Origin: SCBR16-9 sp964537975 | Lineage (GTDB): Bacteria; Hydrogenedentota; Hydrogenedentia; Hydrogenedentales; SCBR16-9 | DNA: 64,000 nucleotides | Assembly (NCBI GenBank): GCA_964537975.1 | Contig: CAZIDP010000017.1 | Span: forward strand, 10,971 to 74,970 | Direction: 5' to 3' | Shown here: positions 1 through 8,336 of the stretch, one piece after another | Layout of the letters: every line of letters begins with the position of its first letter | How positions within the stretch are numbered: position 1 is the stretch's first letter | Made by a program: the position numbers and the translations under genes | Notes under the pieces: model-generated | The model's input: only the letters and a program-made list of their open reading frames with translations | Database searches by the model: none | Told to the model about the DNA's origin: nothing

Positions 1-871
1 TTTCAAACATAGAACTGTCTGTGTTCAAGAGCATCCAGGCCGCACGTTGGGCACGCCTGCGCTGGTAATATTCCATTGGACTCATACCCACAGCATTTCG
101 AAAAGTACGTGTAAAATGATCGGGAGACAAATGACAGGTCTCAGCCTGATCAGAAACTTTGAATCGTACCCCCTCCACTATCAAATTCTCAATATTACGC
201 ATAATAACTTGAATTTTCCTAGGCAGTAGATTGTGCGTAGCTTTATTTTCACTGCGCGCAAATACTCTACCAAGCATAATCATTAACTTTTCAAGACAGC
301 GGCGCAAATAGGGGTGGGAGGGGTTTTCCAAGTCACATTCGCGGGCAAGACTGCGCAGCTCATGCATACATTCATCCAATTCCTCCGGCGTCAGGCGTTG
401 TTGTGAAATCCAGGGGTCTTCCGTTCGCGCAAAGGGGCCAGTTGCCAAAAAAAGGGGCACCAGACCTTCTATGGACAGCAATTCATTCAAATTCACATAC
501 AGCCATTCTGTCAAGTATACGCAATTTACAATGACTGTACCATCAAACTGGGTAAATCCATGAACCTGTCCTGGGCTGACCAAAATAACATCACCGGACT
601 GAACTACCGATTCATACATGGGGGTGTTGTGGTGTGCTTCACCACTCAGTATAAAGGCGATTTCATGGTGTTCGTGATCATGTGGCTCAATTATTCTTCG
701 ATCCCTGGCCCAATACGCGTTTCCGGGTACAGGCAAGTTCGTTATGTCTGGAGCATTTCCTGCCTTTGTATTAAAAAGGTGCGTAACAATACGGACAGGG
801 TGTGCTGCAGATAACTGTTCACTATTCGAAGTTACGGTATAGTCCGGTTGTAGACATGTTGTCGTATTCAT
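1..871 (-). CDS. AraC-family transcriptional regulator with N-terminal cupin domain (C-terminus off the left edge)
   Basis: Reading the minus strand from the ATG at 869-871 gives one uninterrupted frame to base 1, about 290 residues. The first third resembles an AraC cupin ligand pocket, with EPHDHEHHEIAFILSGEA followed by GDVILVSPGQVHGF. The last ~60 residues carry an AraC-type helix-turn-helix, seen as LSPDHFTRTFRNAVGMSP and then EYYQRRRAQRAAWMLLNTD. The second HTH helix pair and the stop lie outside the window, so the gene is partial because of the window and not because it is broken. It is divergent from the pseudopilin gene at 1049, and the shared 177-bp spacer holds a 17-bp palindrome. 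The effector is unknown; sugars are common for this family. Confidence 0.85.
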   Translation of the reverse strand, partial: MNTTTCLQPDYTVTSNSEQLSAAHPVRIVTHLFNTKAGNAPDITNLPVPGNAYWARDRRIIEPHDHEHHEIAFILSGEAHHNTPMYESVVQSGDVILVSPGQVHGFTQFDGTVIVNCVYLTEWLYVNLNELLSIEGLVPLFLATGPFARTEDPWISQQRLTPEELDECMHELRSLARECDLENPSHPYLRRCLEKLMIMLGRVFARSENKATHNLLPRKIQVIMRNIENLIVEGVRFKVSDQAETCHLSPDHFTRTFRNAVGMSPMEYYQRRRAQRAAWMLLNTDSSMFE

Positions 872-913
872 ACAATTCCCAGACCGGATTTAATCAATCA
901 ATTATAGAGAATG

Positions 914-930
914 TAATGTATCATACATTA
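914..930. promoter_or_regulatory. 17-bp perfect palindrome between divergent AraC and pseudopilin genes
   Basis: TAATGTA and TACATTA are separated by TCA and are exact reverse complements. The site lies 43 bp from the AraC start and 119 bp from the pseudopilin start, where an operator would be expected. Assignment as a binding site is inference. Confidence 0.4.
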
Positions 931-1048
931 TGCCTAAATTGACAACAATACTCAAATCAGAAAGGAGGCAAGAATTATTTCAACGTATAAACTGGATTGT
1001 TAGCAATTTTGCTTAATCAGCATGGTGTAATTCATTGGAGGATGAAAC

Positions 1049-2170
1049 ATGAGACGACGTGGTTTTACTTTAATCGAACTGCTCGTAGTGATCGCTATCA
1101 TTGGTATTCTTGCTGCAATTTTATTACCAGCACTGGCACGTGCCCGAGAAGCTGCCCGCCGTGCCTCTTGTGCCAACAACCTGAAACAATGGGGGTTGGT
1201 GCTCAAAATGTTTTCCAGCGAAAACAGAGGGGGTGATTATCCACCCAATTCAGGCTTTATGCCATATATCGGGGAAGACACATTATCCAATTCATTTATG
1301 GGGGTAGATAGCCGTTCGATTTACCCGGATTATTGGAATGATGTCAACATTGCCATTTGTCCCTCAGACAGTCGAGGAGACCCTGAAGGTGGCTATCTAG
1401 GTATTGAAGACAATCTGGCAGACCAGGTACAGCGTGCGGCAGAGCAAGTGAGTCTGGCTGCATCTGGCAACGCAACCTGGGTAGCTGATGGATGCCTTAA
1501 TTTATTACTTTCTACTCCGGTTTCCTATATCTACCTGGGATATAAGGTTGACAGCCTGGGACACCTGGTGGACTTCCTGTCTACCTATAGTGATTATAAA
1601 GAAGCTAAATTTGCCGAAAGCATGAACTTGGGTGATGCCGTACAGTTCTACTGGGGAACACCTGGTCCCGTTTGCACAGGTACCTGGCGTGAGGCAAAGG
1701 GAGTGAAATTTGGCACCGATGACCTTAATCCGACCCAACCTACTGGAAGCCCCTGGGGCGATTCAACTGCAATGCGGATAGGTTGGCGCAATGAAACTTG
1801 GGGCAGGGACGAATATGGGAATCCATTGCCCAACAATTACATGCGTTTACGTGAAGGGATTGAGCGTTTTGTGATAACCGATATCAACAATCCTGGTGCT
1901 GCAGCGCAGGCACAAAGTGAAATCGTCATGATGTATGATGCCTGGGGTGGAGAAGGTACCGGCTCCTGGTGGACAGAGCAAAACAACACCAACACAGTCA
2001 TGCGCTTCAATCATGTCCCTGGTGGTTCCAATGTGTTGTACATGGATGGTCATGTCGCATTCCAGCGTTACACCCTTAACAAGTTTCCACTTGGAACAGG
2101 CACCGCAGTCTCGGACAACCTCTCGCCACATGCCAAATGGATATCAACCAGTATGGGTGGTTTTGGTTGA
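1049..2170 (+). CDS. Prepilin-type pseudopilin with late H-X-DG motif
   Basis: A 373-residue type II secretion/type IV pilin-like protein. The N-terminus MRRRG-FTLIELLVVIAIIG is a textbook class III signal: prepilin peptidase cuts after the Gly, Glu5 follows, then a hydrophobic helix ending near residue 30. After the helix comes CANNLKQWGL, and near the C-terminus FNHVPGGSNVLYMDGHV, the motif annotated as the prepilin H-X9-DG domain, here with ten residues between His and Asp. A GGAGG-type ribosome site (1036-1040) precedes the ATG and a terminator follows. No other pilus genes adjoin it. Proteins of this type are abundant in PVC and Hydrogenedentota genomes and their role is poorly known. 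It shares two conserved blocks with the proteins at 28123 and 40218. Confidence 0.9.
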   Translation: MRRRGFTLIELLVVIAIIGILAAILLPALARAREAARRASCANNLKQWGLVLKMFSSENRGGDYPPNSGFMPYIGEDTLSNSFMGVDSRSIYPDYWNDVNIAICPSDSRGDPEGGYLGIEDNLADQVQRAAEQVSLAASGNATWVADGCLNLLLSTPVSYIYLGYKVDSLGHLVDFLSTYSDYKEAKFAESMNLGDAVQFYWGTPGPVCTGTWREAKGVKFGTDDLNPTQPTGSPWGDSTAMRIGWRNETWGRDEYGNPLPNNYMRLREGIERFVITDINNPGAAAQAQSEIVMMYDAWGGEGTGSWWTEQNNTNTVMRFNHVPGGSNVLYMDGHVAFQRYTLNKFPLGTGTAVSDNLSPHAKWISTSMGGFG

Positions 2171-2215
2171 TGAACCATTAATGAGAAATATAGTTTTAAC
2201 ATCAAGATGTAATAA

Positions 2216-2262
2216 CAGGGTGAGCCATATTTTAATAGCTTGTGTGACTCACCCTGATTTTG
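2216..2262 (+). terminator. Rho-independent terminator of the pseudopilin gene
   Basis: A perfect 9-bp stem, CAGGGTGAG (2216-2224) and CTCACCCTG (2248-2256), is followed by a T-rich stretch. It lies 45 bp after the stop codon. Confidence 0.7.
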
Positions 2263-2424
2263 TTTGTTGACTATCTACGAGAGACGCAACCACAATTCAT
2301 TTGCCATGTAATTAACACACTATTCCTGTGCTTGTAGTGCTGAACAGAAACCTATGATTTTCAAATCCACAATAAACGCTGTTTTTGATAAACTTGGGCT
2401 GTACAGTGTACCCACCTTTATTGC

Positions 2425-3504
2425 TCAGGTTTGCATCACAAAATAGGCATTCTGGATATCATGTTCAAAACGATGTATTTGAACATCTTCGAAGCCAGCT
2501 TCCCGCAGCATCTGTTCTGCACGTTGTACACCCCAGGCAGCCCCAAGTCCCAGTCCGTCTTGAGCCAGCGACACAGTCATACAATGCAAACAAGAAACCG
2601 TGTACACTGTCGCACCCAAGGGATGATTGATATTGTCTACCGGCTCACTCGACACATCAATATCCTGCATCATAAACACCCCTTCAGGACGTAATGCTTT
2701 CTTTATCGCCGATAAGACAAAATCGGGACGTGCCTGATCGTGTATCGCATCCAGAGCGGTAATAAAATCAAAAGATTCCGGTTCATTCCAATGGGTCAAG
2801 TTTTTAACTACAAATGCAATGTTCTTAAGCCCATTCTTTTGTGCTACTGAATTGGCTTCTGCAATAACCTCTTCACTCAAGTCATAACCGACAAATCTGC
2901 TCTGTGGATAAGCAGTAGCAAGTTGCATAAGCGCGCGGCCTTTACCGCAACCCGCATCAAGAACATCAATACCCGTTACCAGGCGTTCATGCAGACCCGG
3001 AATTAATGGAACAATTTTGTCGACCATAATGGGGACTACAGATTGACCACTGTCTTCTGCCATAACATCCTGAAATCGTGGGTAGGCTTCATAGGGTACG
3101 CCCCCACCATTTTTAAAACAGTCCAGGATTTGATCTTCTACACTGGCCAACACCGGTAAAAATTGTGCAAACACAGCCATATTTGAAGTTGGATTATCCC
3201 GAACTAACCAATGGGCATGTTCTGGGGGCAAACGATGGCTATCGGTAGCTGGTTCACGGTGGACTATTTGTGCTGCTACCATGGCACCAAGCCACTCTCG
3301 CACATAACGTTCATGTAATTTTGAATCACGGGCGAGAGCTTTGCTTGAGCGTGATACACCATCGGCCATTACATCAAAAAGTCCCGTACGATGCCCTATG
3401 GAAACCATCAAAGCTGTCATGCCATTGTTCAGCATTTCAAGCAAACGCTCAGAAAAAGCATCTGACTTTTCCGTATTCAGTTGGATGTCACAAGCAATAC
3501 ACAT
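2425..3504 (-). CDS. Winged-helix class I SAM-dependent methyltransferase (Rv2258c-like)
   Basis: 359 residues. The first ~90 residues form a winged-helix dimerisation domain (SIGHRTGLFDVMADG then HERYVREWLGAMVAAQIV) as in the Rv2258c-like and O-methyltransferase families. Motif I is VLDAGCGKGRALMQLA, then VGYDLSEEVI for ribose binding and FDFITALDAIHD as the acidic motif. It starts at an ATG preceded by AGGAGA. The TetR gene lies upstream in the same orientation, and a TetR-type palindrome (3579-3606) sits 75 bp before the start, so it is likely induced by the ligand of that repressor. The substrate, probably a small toxic or signalling molecule, cannot be read from sequence. Confidence 0.85.
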   Translation of the reverse strand: MCIACDIQLNTEKSDAFSERLLEMLNNGMTALMVSIGHRTGLFDVMADGVSRSSKALARDSKLHERYVREWLGAMVAAQIVHREPATDSHRLPPEHAHWLVRDNPTSNMAVFAQFLPVLASVEDQILDCFKNGGGVPYEAYPRFQDVMAEDSGQSVVPIMVDKIVPLIPGLHERLVTGIDVLDAGCGKGRALMQLATAYPQSRFVGYDLSEEVIAEANSVAQKNGLKNIAFVVKNLTHWNEPESFDFITALDAIHDQARPDFVLSAIKKALRPEGVFMMQDIDVSSEPVDNINHPLGATVYTVSCLHCMTVSLAQDGLGLGAAWGVQRAEQMLREAGFEDVQIHRFEHDIQNAYFVMQT

Positions 3505-3578
3505 AGTTCAAATCTCCTTTTTTATGTTTGTTAGTTGGTAAAATTTGTTAACTAATCATTTAACTCGTATTTATAAGC

Positions 3579-3606
3579 AATACAGACAGACCGGTATGTC
3601 TGTATT
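3579..3606. promoter_or_regulatory. TetR-family operator upstream of the methyltransferase
   Basis: A 28-bp palindrome, 13 of 14 pairs matching, centred between 3592 and 3593. Its core GACAGACCGGTATGTC differs at two positions from GACAGACTGGTCTGTC at 4226-4241, which sits in the promoter of the TetR gene itself. No T-run follows on the minus strand, so it is not a terminator. Confidence 0.65.
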
Positions 3607-3620
3607 AAGCAAAAAAAACA

Positions 3621-4208
3621 CTACACTTTGATAAGGCTGCGTTCGAGCGTCTCAATGGCACGTGCTACAGGCCAGTTGTCCTGGTAGGCGACTGCTGTAA
3701 CAATGGCACCTTCAAACAGCAACAGGTAGGTGTCTGCCAAGGTAACAGGATCGATGTGCTCTAAATTATCCTCTTTTTTCAAATCGACGGAAAGTTCTAA
3801 AAAAAGACTCCGAAGATTGTTCTTTTGTTGAATAACTACATTGCGAATACGCTCAACATCCGGGCCGATTTCTGCCATCAAATTTTGGAATGGGCAGCCG
3901 CGGTAACCACTGCTCACAAACCAAGGCAATAAAACTTTAAATGGACTCAAAAAACGATCATGTGCTGTCGGTAAACCAATAACTTCACTACGCAGCTCTT
4001 CAATATCCTGCCTGGCCGTTTCTTGTGCATACTCATACAACAAATCTTCCTTTGAGGGAAAATGAGCGTAAAAAGTTGCCTTTGCTACACCCGACTCTCT
4101 GATAATCTGATTTACACCTGTCGCCTGATACCCCTGTTGATAAAAAAGATCACATGCTGTACGTTTTATGCGTTCGCGAACGGGGCTTATACTGTCAGGG
4201 TAATTCAT
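3621..4208 (-). CDS. TetR/AcrR-family transcriptional repressor
   Basis: 195 residues. An N-terminal TetR helix-turn-helix spans about residues 12-58 (IKRTACDLFYQQGYQATGVN then GVAKATFYAHFPSKEDLL), followed by an all-helical ligand domain with GCPFQNLMAEIG. The start at 4208 is supported by a promoter immediately upstream: TTGACA (4238-4243), 17 bp, TATACT (4215-4220), with only six bases between the -10 box and the ATG. The mRNA would therefore be leaderless or nearly so. The operator at 4226-4241 covers the -35 box and spacer, implying autorepression, and a sister operator lies before the methyltransferase gene. Family members respond to small lipophilic or electrophilic compounds. Confidence 0.92.
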   Translation of the reverse strand: MNYPDSISPVRERIKRTACDLFYQQGYQATGVNQIIRESGVAKATFYAHFPSKEDLLYEYAQETARQDIEELRSEVIGLPTAHDRFLSPFKVLLPWFVSSGYRGCPFQNLMAEIGPDVERIRNVVIQQKNNLRSLFLELSVDLKKEDNLEHIDPVTLADTYLLLFEGAIVTAVAYQDNWPVARAIETLERSLIKV

Positions 4209-4214
4209 GCCCAG

Positions 4215-4243
4215 AGTATACCATAGACAGACTGGTCTGTCAA
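4215..4243 (-). promoter_or_regulatory. Sigma-70 promoter and overlapping autoregulatory operator of the TetR gene
   Basis: On the minus strand a perfect TTGACA (4238-4243) and TATACT (4215-4220) are 17 bp apart. The near-perfect palindrome GACAGACTGGTCTGTC (4226-4241) occupies the spacer and most of the -35 box. Transcription should begin at or next to the A of the ATG (4208). Confidence 0.7.
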
Positions 4244-4524
4244 GTACTTGAATTGCTTCACACTATTTTATTTTTTATCTGAACATCAATCGTTGCTTCA
4301 CGAGAAAAACCTATCCGAACAGGTTTCCAAGAGCTGGAACAATAAACCTCCTTACATTACCAACAGTGTGGAGGCTCCCAACCAACAATCGCCACCGCTT
4401 CATTATGAGCAACGGGCAGCTCTGGCGAGATAGGGCTTAGTTCACAGAATGCTGCGATTGCACTCAAGAGTAAAATGGGGCACTTGGTATATGAACCTGA
4501 GCCTGAAGTTTTCATATAAAATTA

Positions 4525-4582
4525 TTGACAAAATAATGCGTTTAGCGTACCATATACACTAGACATATTTGCCATATACACT
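4525..4582 (+). promoter_or_regulatory. Promoter and paired direct repeats before the PagL-like gene
   Basis: TTGACA (4525-4530) is 17 bp from TACCAT (4548-4553), a plausible sigma-70 promoter. CCATATACACT occurs twice, at 4550-4560 and 4572-4582, 22 bp or about two helical turns apart. The first copy overlaps the -10 box. A binding site for a dimeric regulator is inferred. The rest of the gap from 4244 shows no gene. Confidence 0.45.
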
Positions 4583-4604
4583 TCTTTAAAAGGGAGATTA
4601 CACT

Positions 4605-5159
4605 ATGCGTTCTTGCGTCAAGCCAATCCTATACATTTCAACTATATTCACCATCGCACTATTTTGCTTACCCCAAAATGCCCAGGCCGAGTTCTTCAAA
4701 TGGGATGAAGGCATGTGGCGCGTTGAACTGGCCGTAAGTGGTGGCATTCATTCTGGTACGAAAAGTCGAAGCGGTGACTTCCTTTACACCAGTTTTATTG
4801 AATACGAGGTTCCAGTTCATCCCCGAGCGACTTTGGGACTGCGATTGCTCCCCATGTTCATCTATGACAGCCCTACCAATGTCTGGGGCGGTGGCGTTGG
4901 CCTGAGTGCGCGTTTTTACGAACACAAGGACATCTATGAAGGTTTGTATGTCGAGACCTGGGGACATGCCATATATCATGAACATCAGATATCCGGTAAC
5001 AGCTCCAATTTTAATTTTCTGATTGGTGCCGGGCTGGGGTATCAATTCCCGAATAACTGGCATGCCATAATCCGTTATGATCACATCTCCAACGCCGGAA
5101 TTGGCAACCGGAATGCTGGTGTCAATGCTATTGGTCTTGGAATCGGGTATCGTTTCTAG
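4605..5159 (+). CDS. PagL-like outer membrane beta-barrel (acyloxyacyl hydrolase family)
   Basis: 184 residues with a signal peptide ending near AQA-EF (residue ~28) and alternating beta-strand patterning up to a C-terminal YRF, typical of small outer membrane barrels. The end contains HISNAGIGNRNAGVN and GLGIGYRF, matching the PagL region that holds the catalytic His and Ser (H-x-S-N-A) in lipid A 3-O-deacylases. The position 14 residues after the His, occupied by the catalytic Glu in Pseudomonas PagL, is Asn174 here, so lipid A deacylation is uncertain. An AGGGAGA site precedes the ATG. It converges with glgC. Confidence 0.7.
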   Translation: MRSCVKPILYISTIFTIALFCLPQNAQAEFFKWDEGMWRVELAVSGGIHSGTKSRSGDFLYTSFIEYEVPVHPRATLGLRLLPMFIYDSPTNVWGGGVGLSARFYEHKDIYEGLYVETWGHAIYHEHQISGNSSNFNFLIGAGLGYQFPNNWHAIIRYDHISNAGIGNRNAGVNAIGLGIGYRF

Positions 5160-5206
5160 CACAACACAAAATTCCAGCGCTACACAATAACAAAGTCTCG
5201 TTTTGT

Positions 5207-6520
5207 TTACACGATTTGTGTATTGTCAGGTATCACTGCGTTTTTCAGCACGATAACAATACCGTCACGAATGCAATACCCATCACCATCATAATCTTGT
5301 AATTTCAGCGATCCTTTGATCACTACCCCCTTACCTATACGGGCATTGTGATCAATGATGGCTTGACTGATTTGGCTGTTCGGCCCGATTCCCATGGGTA
5401 TCTTGTGGGTGACGTCAGCCTCATTTTCAAAGTATTCCGCTCCAAGAATGATACTTTCATCTACAACAGCACCAGGCTGTACAATGCTCCTGATACCAAT
5501 GATGGATTTGCTGATTGTTGCCTTGGTTATGCGACAACCACTACACACGATCACCCCCTTCATGGTCGCGTCATAGATTTTCACACCGGGAAGCATCCGT
5601 GCATGGGTGTAAATAAGATGATCCTGATCATGAAATTCAAACGGAGGCCGCTGGGAAGTCATCGCCATGCTGACATCAAAATAAGACCGCACCGTCCCTA
5701 TGTCCTCCCAGAAACCGGTAAATGGATGGACATAAACTTTATGTGATTTCAACGAATTTGGAATTAATTCCCGACCGAAATCAATCCACTCCGGATGCGC
5801 CAACAATAGATTCTCAAGCACTTCTGCTTTAAATATATAAACACCCATGGATGCGAGATAAGGTTTCCCTTCACCTTGCATGCCAAAATCTTGAAACACC
5901 TTATCCGGCGTCAGCAAATCATTCAATACACTGTCTTTGGTTGGTTTCTCAATAAATTGCCGTATCCGGCCATTCTTCAGCACCTTCATCACGCCAAAAT
6001 CTTTGGCGGCAGATCGGGTCACAGGTAATGCCGAAATGGTAATGTCAGCACCTTTCTTGAGATGTGTGCGGATGAGATCCCTGTAGTCCATGCGATACAA
6101 TTGGTCGCCAGATAAAATAACATAGTACTTTGCCCGCAAGTCTCGGATGTGCAGTAATTGCTTACGCACTGCATCGGCAGTACCTTGAAACCAATCGTTG
6201 TCACTGGCATCGGTTTGTTCTGCTGGTAATACTTCTACATAACCATCTGTAAAAGCATCGAAATGATACGTGTTGGTAATATGACGATTCAGCGAGTGGC
6301 TGTTGAACTGAGTCAGTATAACTATCCGTTTGATTCCGGAATGAATGCAATTACTCATGGGAATGTCAACCAGACGATAATGACCATACAGAGGAACTGC
6401 AGGTTTAGCACGAACTTTCGTTAAAGGGAATAGTCTAGTTCCCCTTCCCCCCCCCAGGACAATGGCGCCAACACTGCGCATCAATTCTTTGTCTGGTGCT
6501 TCTTTCAACATATTTTCCAT
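5207..6520 (-). CDS. glgC: Glucose-1-phosphate adenylyltransferase (ADP-glucose pyrophosphorylase)
   Basis: 437 residues, the usual size. GlgC makes ADP-glucose from glucose-1-phosphate and ATP, the committed step of glycogen synthesis in the cytoplasm. The nucleotidyltransferase signature is VLGGGRGTRLFPLTKVRAKP, followed by VDIPMSNCIHSGI, LSGDQLYRMDY, IEKP and GFWEDIGT. A C-terminal left-handed beta-helix ends in GDGYCIRDGIVIVLKNAVIP, a plant/cyanobacterial-type ending. The start used is ATG 6520; a second ATG three codons on is possible. No other glycogen gene is in the window. Confidence 0.95.
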   Translation of the reverse strand: MENMLKEAPDKELMRSVGAIVLGGGRGTRLFPLTKVRAKPAVPLYGHYRLVDIPMSNCIHSGIKRIVILTQFNSHSLNRHITNTYHFDAFTDGYVEVLPAEQTDASDNDWFQGTADAVRKQLLHIRDLRAKYYVILSGDQLYRMDYRDLIRTHLKKGADITISALPVTRSAAKDFGVMKVLKNGRIRQFIEKPTKDSVLNDLLTPDKVFQDFGMQGEGKPYLASMGVYIFKAEVLENLLLAHPEWIDFGRELIPNSLKSHKVYVHPFTGFWEDIGTVRSYFDVSMAMTSQRPPFEFHDQDHLIYTHARMLPGVKIYDATMKGVIVCSGCRITKATISKSIIGIRSIVQPGAVVDESIILGAEYFENEADVTHKIPMGIGPNSQISQAIIDHNARIGKGVVIKGSLKLQDYDGDGYCIRDGIVIVLKNAVIPDNTQIV

Positions 6521-6786
6521 GGTGTATATGCTCCCGATTCGAATCAGCCAAGTACCCCGATTTATGCATGGGACGAATCAAATACCCCAAAATAAACGTA
6601 TCATCCGATGTCCCTCTTATCACTTTATTGTATGCGAAACAGATGGCTCCCGTCCATTTTAATGAATGAGAGCCATACACAGCATCAGAAATAAGTACAT
6701 CGTTTAATTTTTACTGGTGGTGATTTTATTAGTGACAAACACCTTTTTCACCCAATTTTTGCACATTGTATTGTATACAACCAAAT

Positions 6787-8169
6787 TTATGCCAAATCGT
6801 ATTCCGCTGGAATAAAATTACTGGTGTTCACTTCATTCATCATGCTGCTGATGAAAGAACCTTCATCATCAGGCAGCTCCGACAGTGAAGATTCAATCAT
6901 GTCCAGGTAGGGTAATTCTCTGTCGAGAATTTTCACCAAGCCAGCAGCAAAACCCTCCCGTAGCAGTGCAATGGTTTCGTGTGCTGCAGCAATGCCCGAC
7001 TGAAAGGGTGTAGGTTGAGATACAATCGCATTCGCAATTCGAATCACATTTTCCGGTGCAAGGATGTATGCCTGTGGGTCCAGGTGCGCATCGGAGTTCA
7101 CCAACCATTCCTGGAGTTTTAAAATACCATGCGTGCCTTCTTTGACTGCCTGATTATACAGTCGACAATCATATTCGAGTTGCTCCATATAGCAGGTAGG
7201 TGCCATGCCGGCCAGGAGCATTAAGTTCTGTACGGATTCATTGCTCCATAGATCACAGGTTGCTGCGGCAATATTTCCCATTGGGCTGAAATGCGCGCAT
7301 GCCGCTGTTTTCCCTTCCATAGACATGGGGAATCCGGTAATAGCCTTGAGAAATGGATTCTCATATCCACAGTCCTTACCAGGCCCTACCGCGCCACACT
7401 CGTAGGCCACAAGCGAACGCACTGCTGTCACAGCACGTACCACAGCCGCAAACACACGGGGTATCATACCTTTTTCCGCAAGCACCATAGCAGTATTGCC
7501 AAAACCACAAGCCGTATCACCGGCAGCATGAACACCATGCCTCTTAGCGATGTCTGCAATATGTGTCCAGAGAAAACGCATGTCACGTTCCCCCAGGACA
7601 CATAAGGCGAAGATGACCTGACGTATATCACACATGGTCAAGGCTTCATCATGAATTTCTTTTCCACCAACGGATTCAATACTGAGCAAATCTGCACCCA
7701 ATGCAGCGCTTCGCTCGAATGTTTCCAGCATATTTTCCCAATATATTCCACTGCGCATCACGGGTGGCCGTACCATCTCCCGGTTGTCATTTGGTGTCAT
7801 TCGCAGCGCTGTCTTGATGTTGAATTTGGATTCGGCATCCGCCATGCCATCCAGCAATATCTTGCACAGCTCAGCACCCCAGTCAGGATTGTGTGTCATG
7901 GGTGGCAATGTTTCAAACTCAAGAACGACACCGGGAGCTTCAAGATCAACCGCTCGCTTCATTGCCCCTTGAACAATTTGTTTGTAATGGTTACGCACCT
8001 TGGGATACGTTTCATCATTCAGTATCATAGGGGGTAAGGTGAAATTAAGCTCTGGATAAACAGTACCCCCACCGATAAGCAGACCACTGCGTGTTTTTAA
8101 AGGATTGGGGGCCATACCAAAATATAATTTTTTCGGGTCATGAATTGCCAAATCGGTAAAACGGGCCAT
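6787..8169 (-). CDS. mtaB: Methanol:corrinoid methyltransferase, MtaB family
   Basis: 460 residues, full family length. MtaB activates methanol on a zinc ion and passes the methyl group to the cobalt of a corrinoid protein (MtaC). The zinc ligands known from Methanosarcina MtaB are all present: Glu165 in LLSIESVGGKE, Cys221 in AAGDTACGFGNT and Cys267 in GPGKDCGYEN. The start at 8169 is chosen because AGGAGG (8178-8183) sits eight bases upstream; a start 13 codons earlier lacks such a site. No mtaC, mtaA or corrinoid reactivation gene is nearby, so the partner must be encoded elsewhere and the true alcohol or methoxy substrate is unproven. A PocR/AraC regulator follows in the same orientation upstream. 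Confidence 0.92.
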   Translation of the reverse strand: MARFTDLAIHDPKKLYFGMAPNPLKTRSGLLIGGGTVYPELNFTLPPMILNDETYPKVRNHYKQIVQGAMKRAVDLEAPGVVLEFETLPPMTHNPDWGAELCKILLDGMADAESKFNIKTALRMTPNDNREMVRPPVMRSGIYWENMLETFERSAALGADLLSIESVGGKEIHDEALTMCDIRQVIFALCVLGERDMRFLWTHIADIAKRHGVHAAGDTACGFGNTAMVLAEKGMIPRVFAAVVRAVTAVRSLVAYECGAVGPGKDCGYENPFLKAITGFPMSMEGKTAACAHFSPMGNIAAATCDLWSNESVQNLMLLAGMAPTCYMEQLEYDCRLYNQAVKEGTHGILKLQEWLVNSDAHLDPQAYILAPENVIRIANAIVSQPTPFQSGIAAAHETIALLREGFAAGLVKILDRELPYLDMIESSLSELPDDEGSFISSMMNEVNTSNFIPAEYDLA

Positions 8170-8336
8170 TGCACATTCCTCCTGCTGGTATAAATACATT
8201 TTTGTCAATTACAAGCAATAAATGAAATATATGCACTTCTTTTTGCCATAATTACGCATTCCAGACAATTGATGTATTAAATGTAGCAGGTAATAGCAGA
8301 TTTTATCCTGTGCGATGGAGCTTATTTTTTGTAAAT

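Noticed and set aside
4248..4433. 61-codon frame between the TetR and PagL-like genes
   Set aside because: It has no ribosome site or domain and overlaps the TetR operator and promoter flank.
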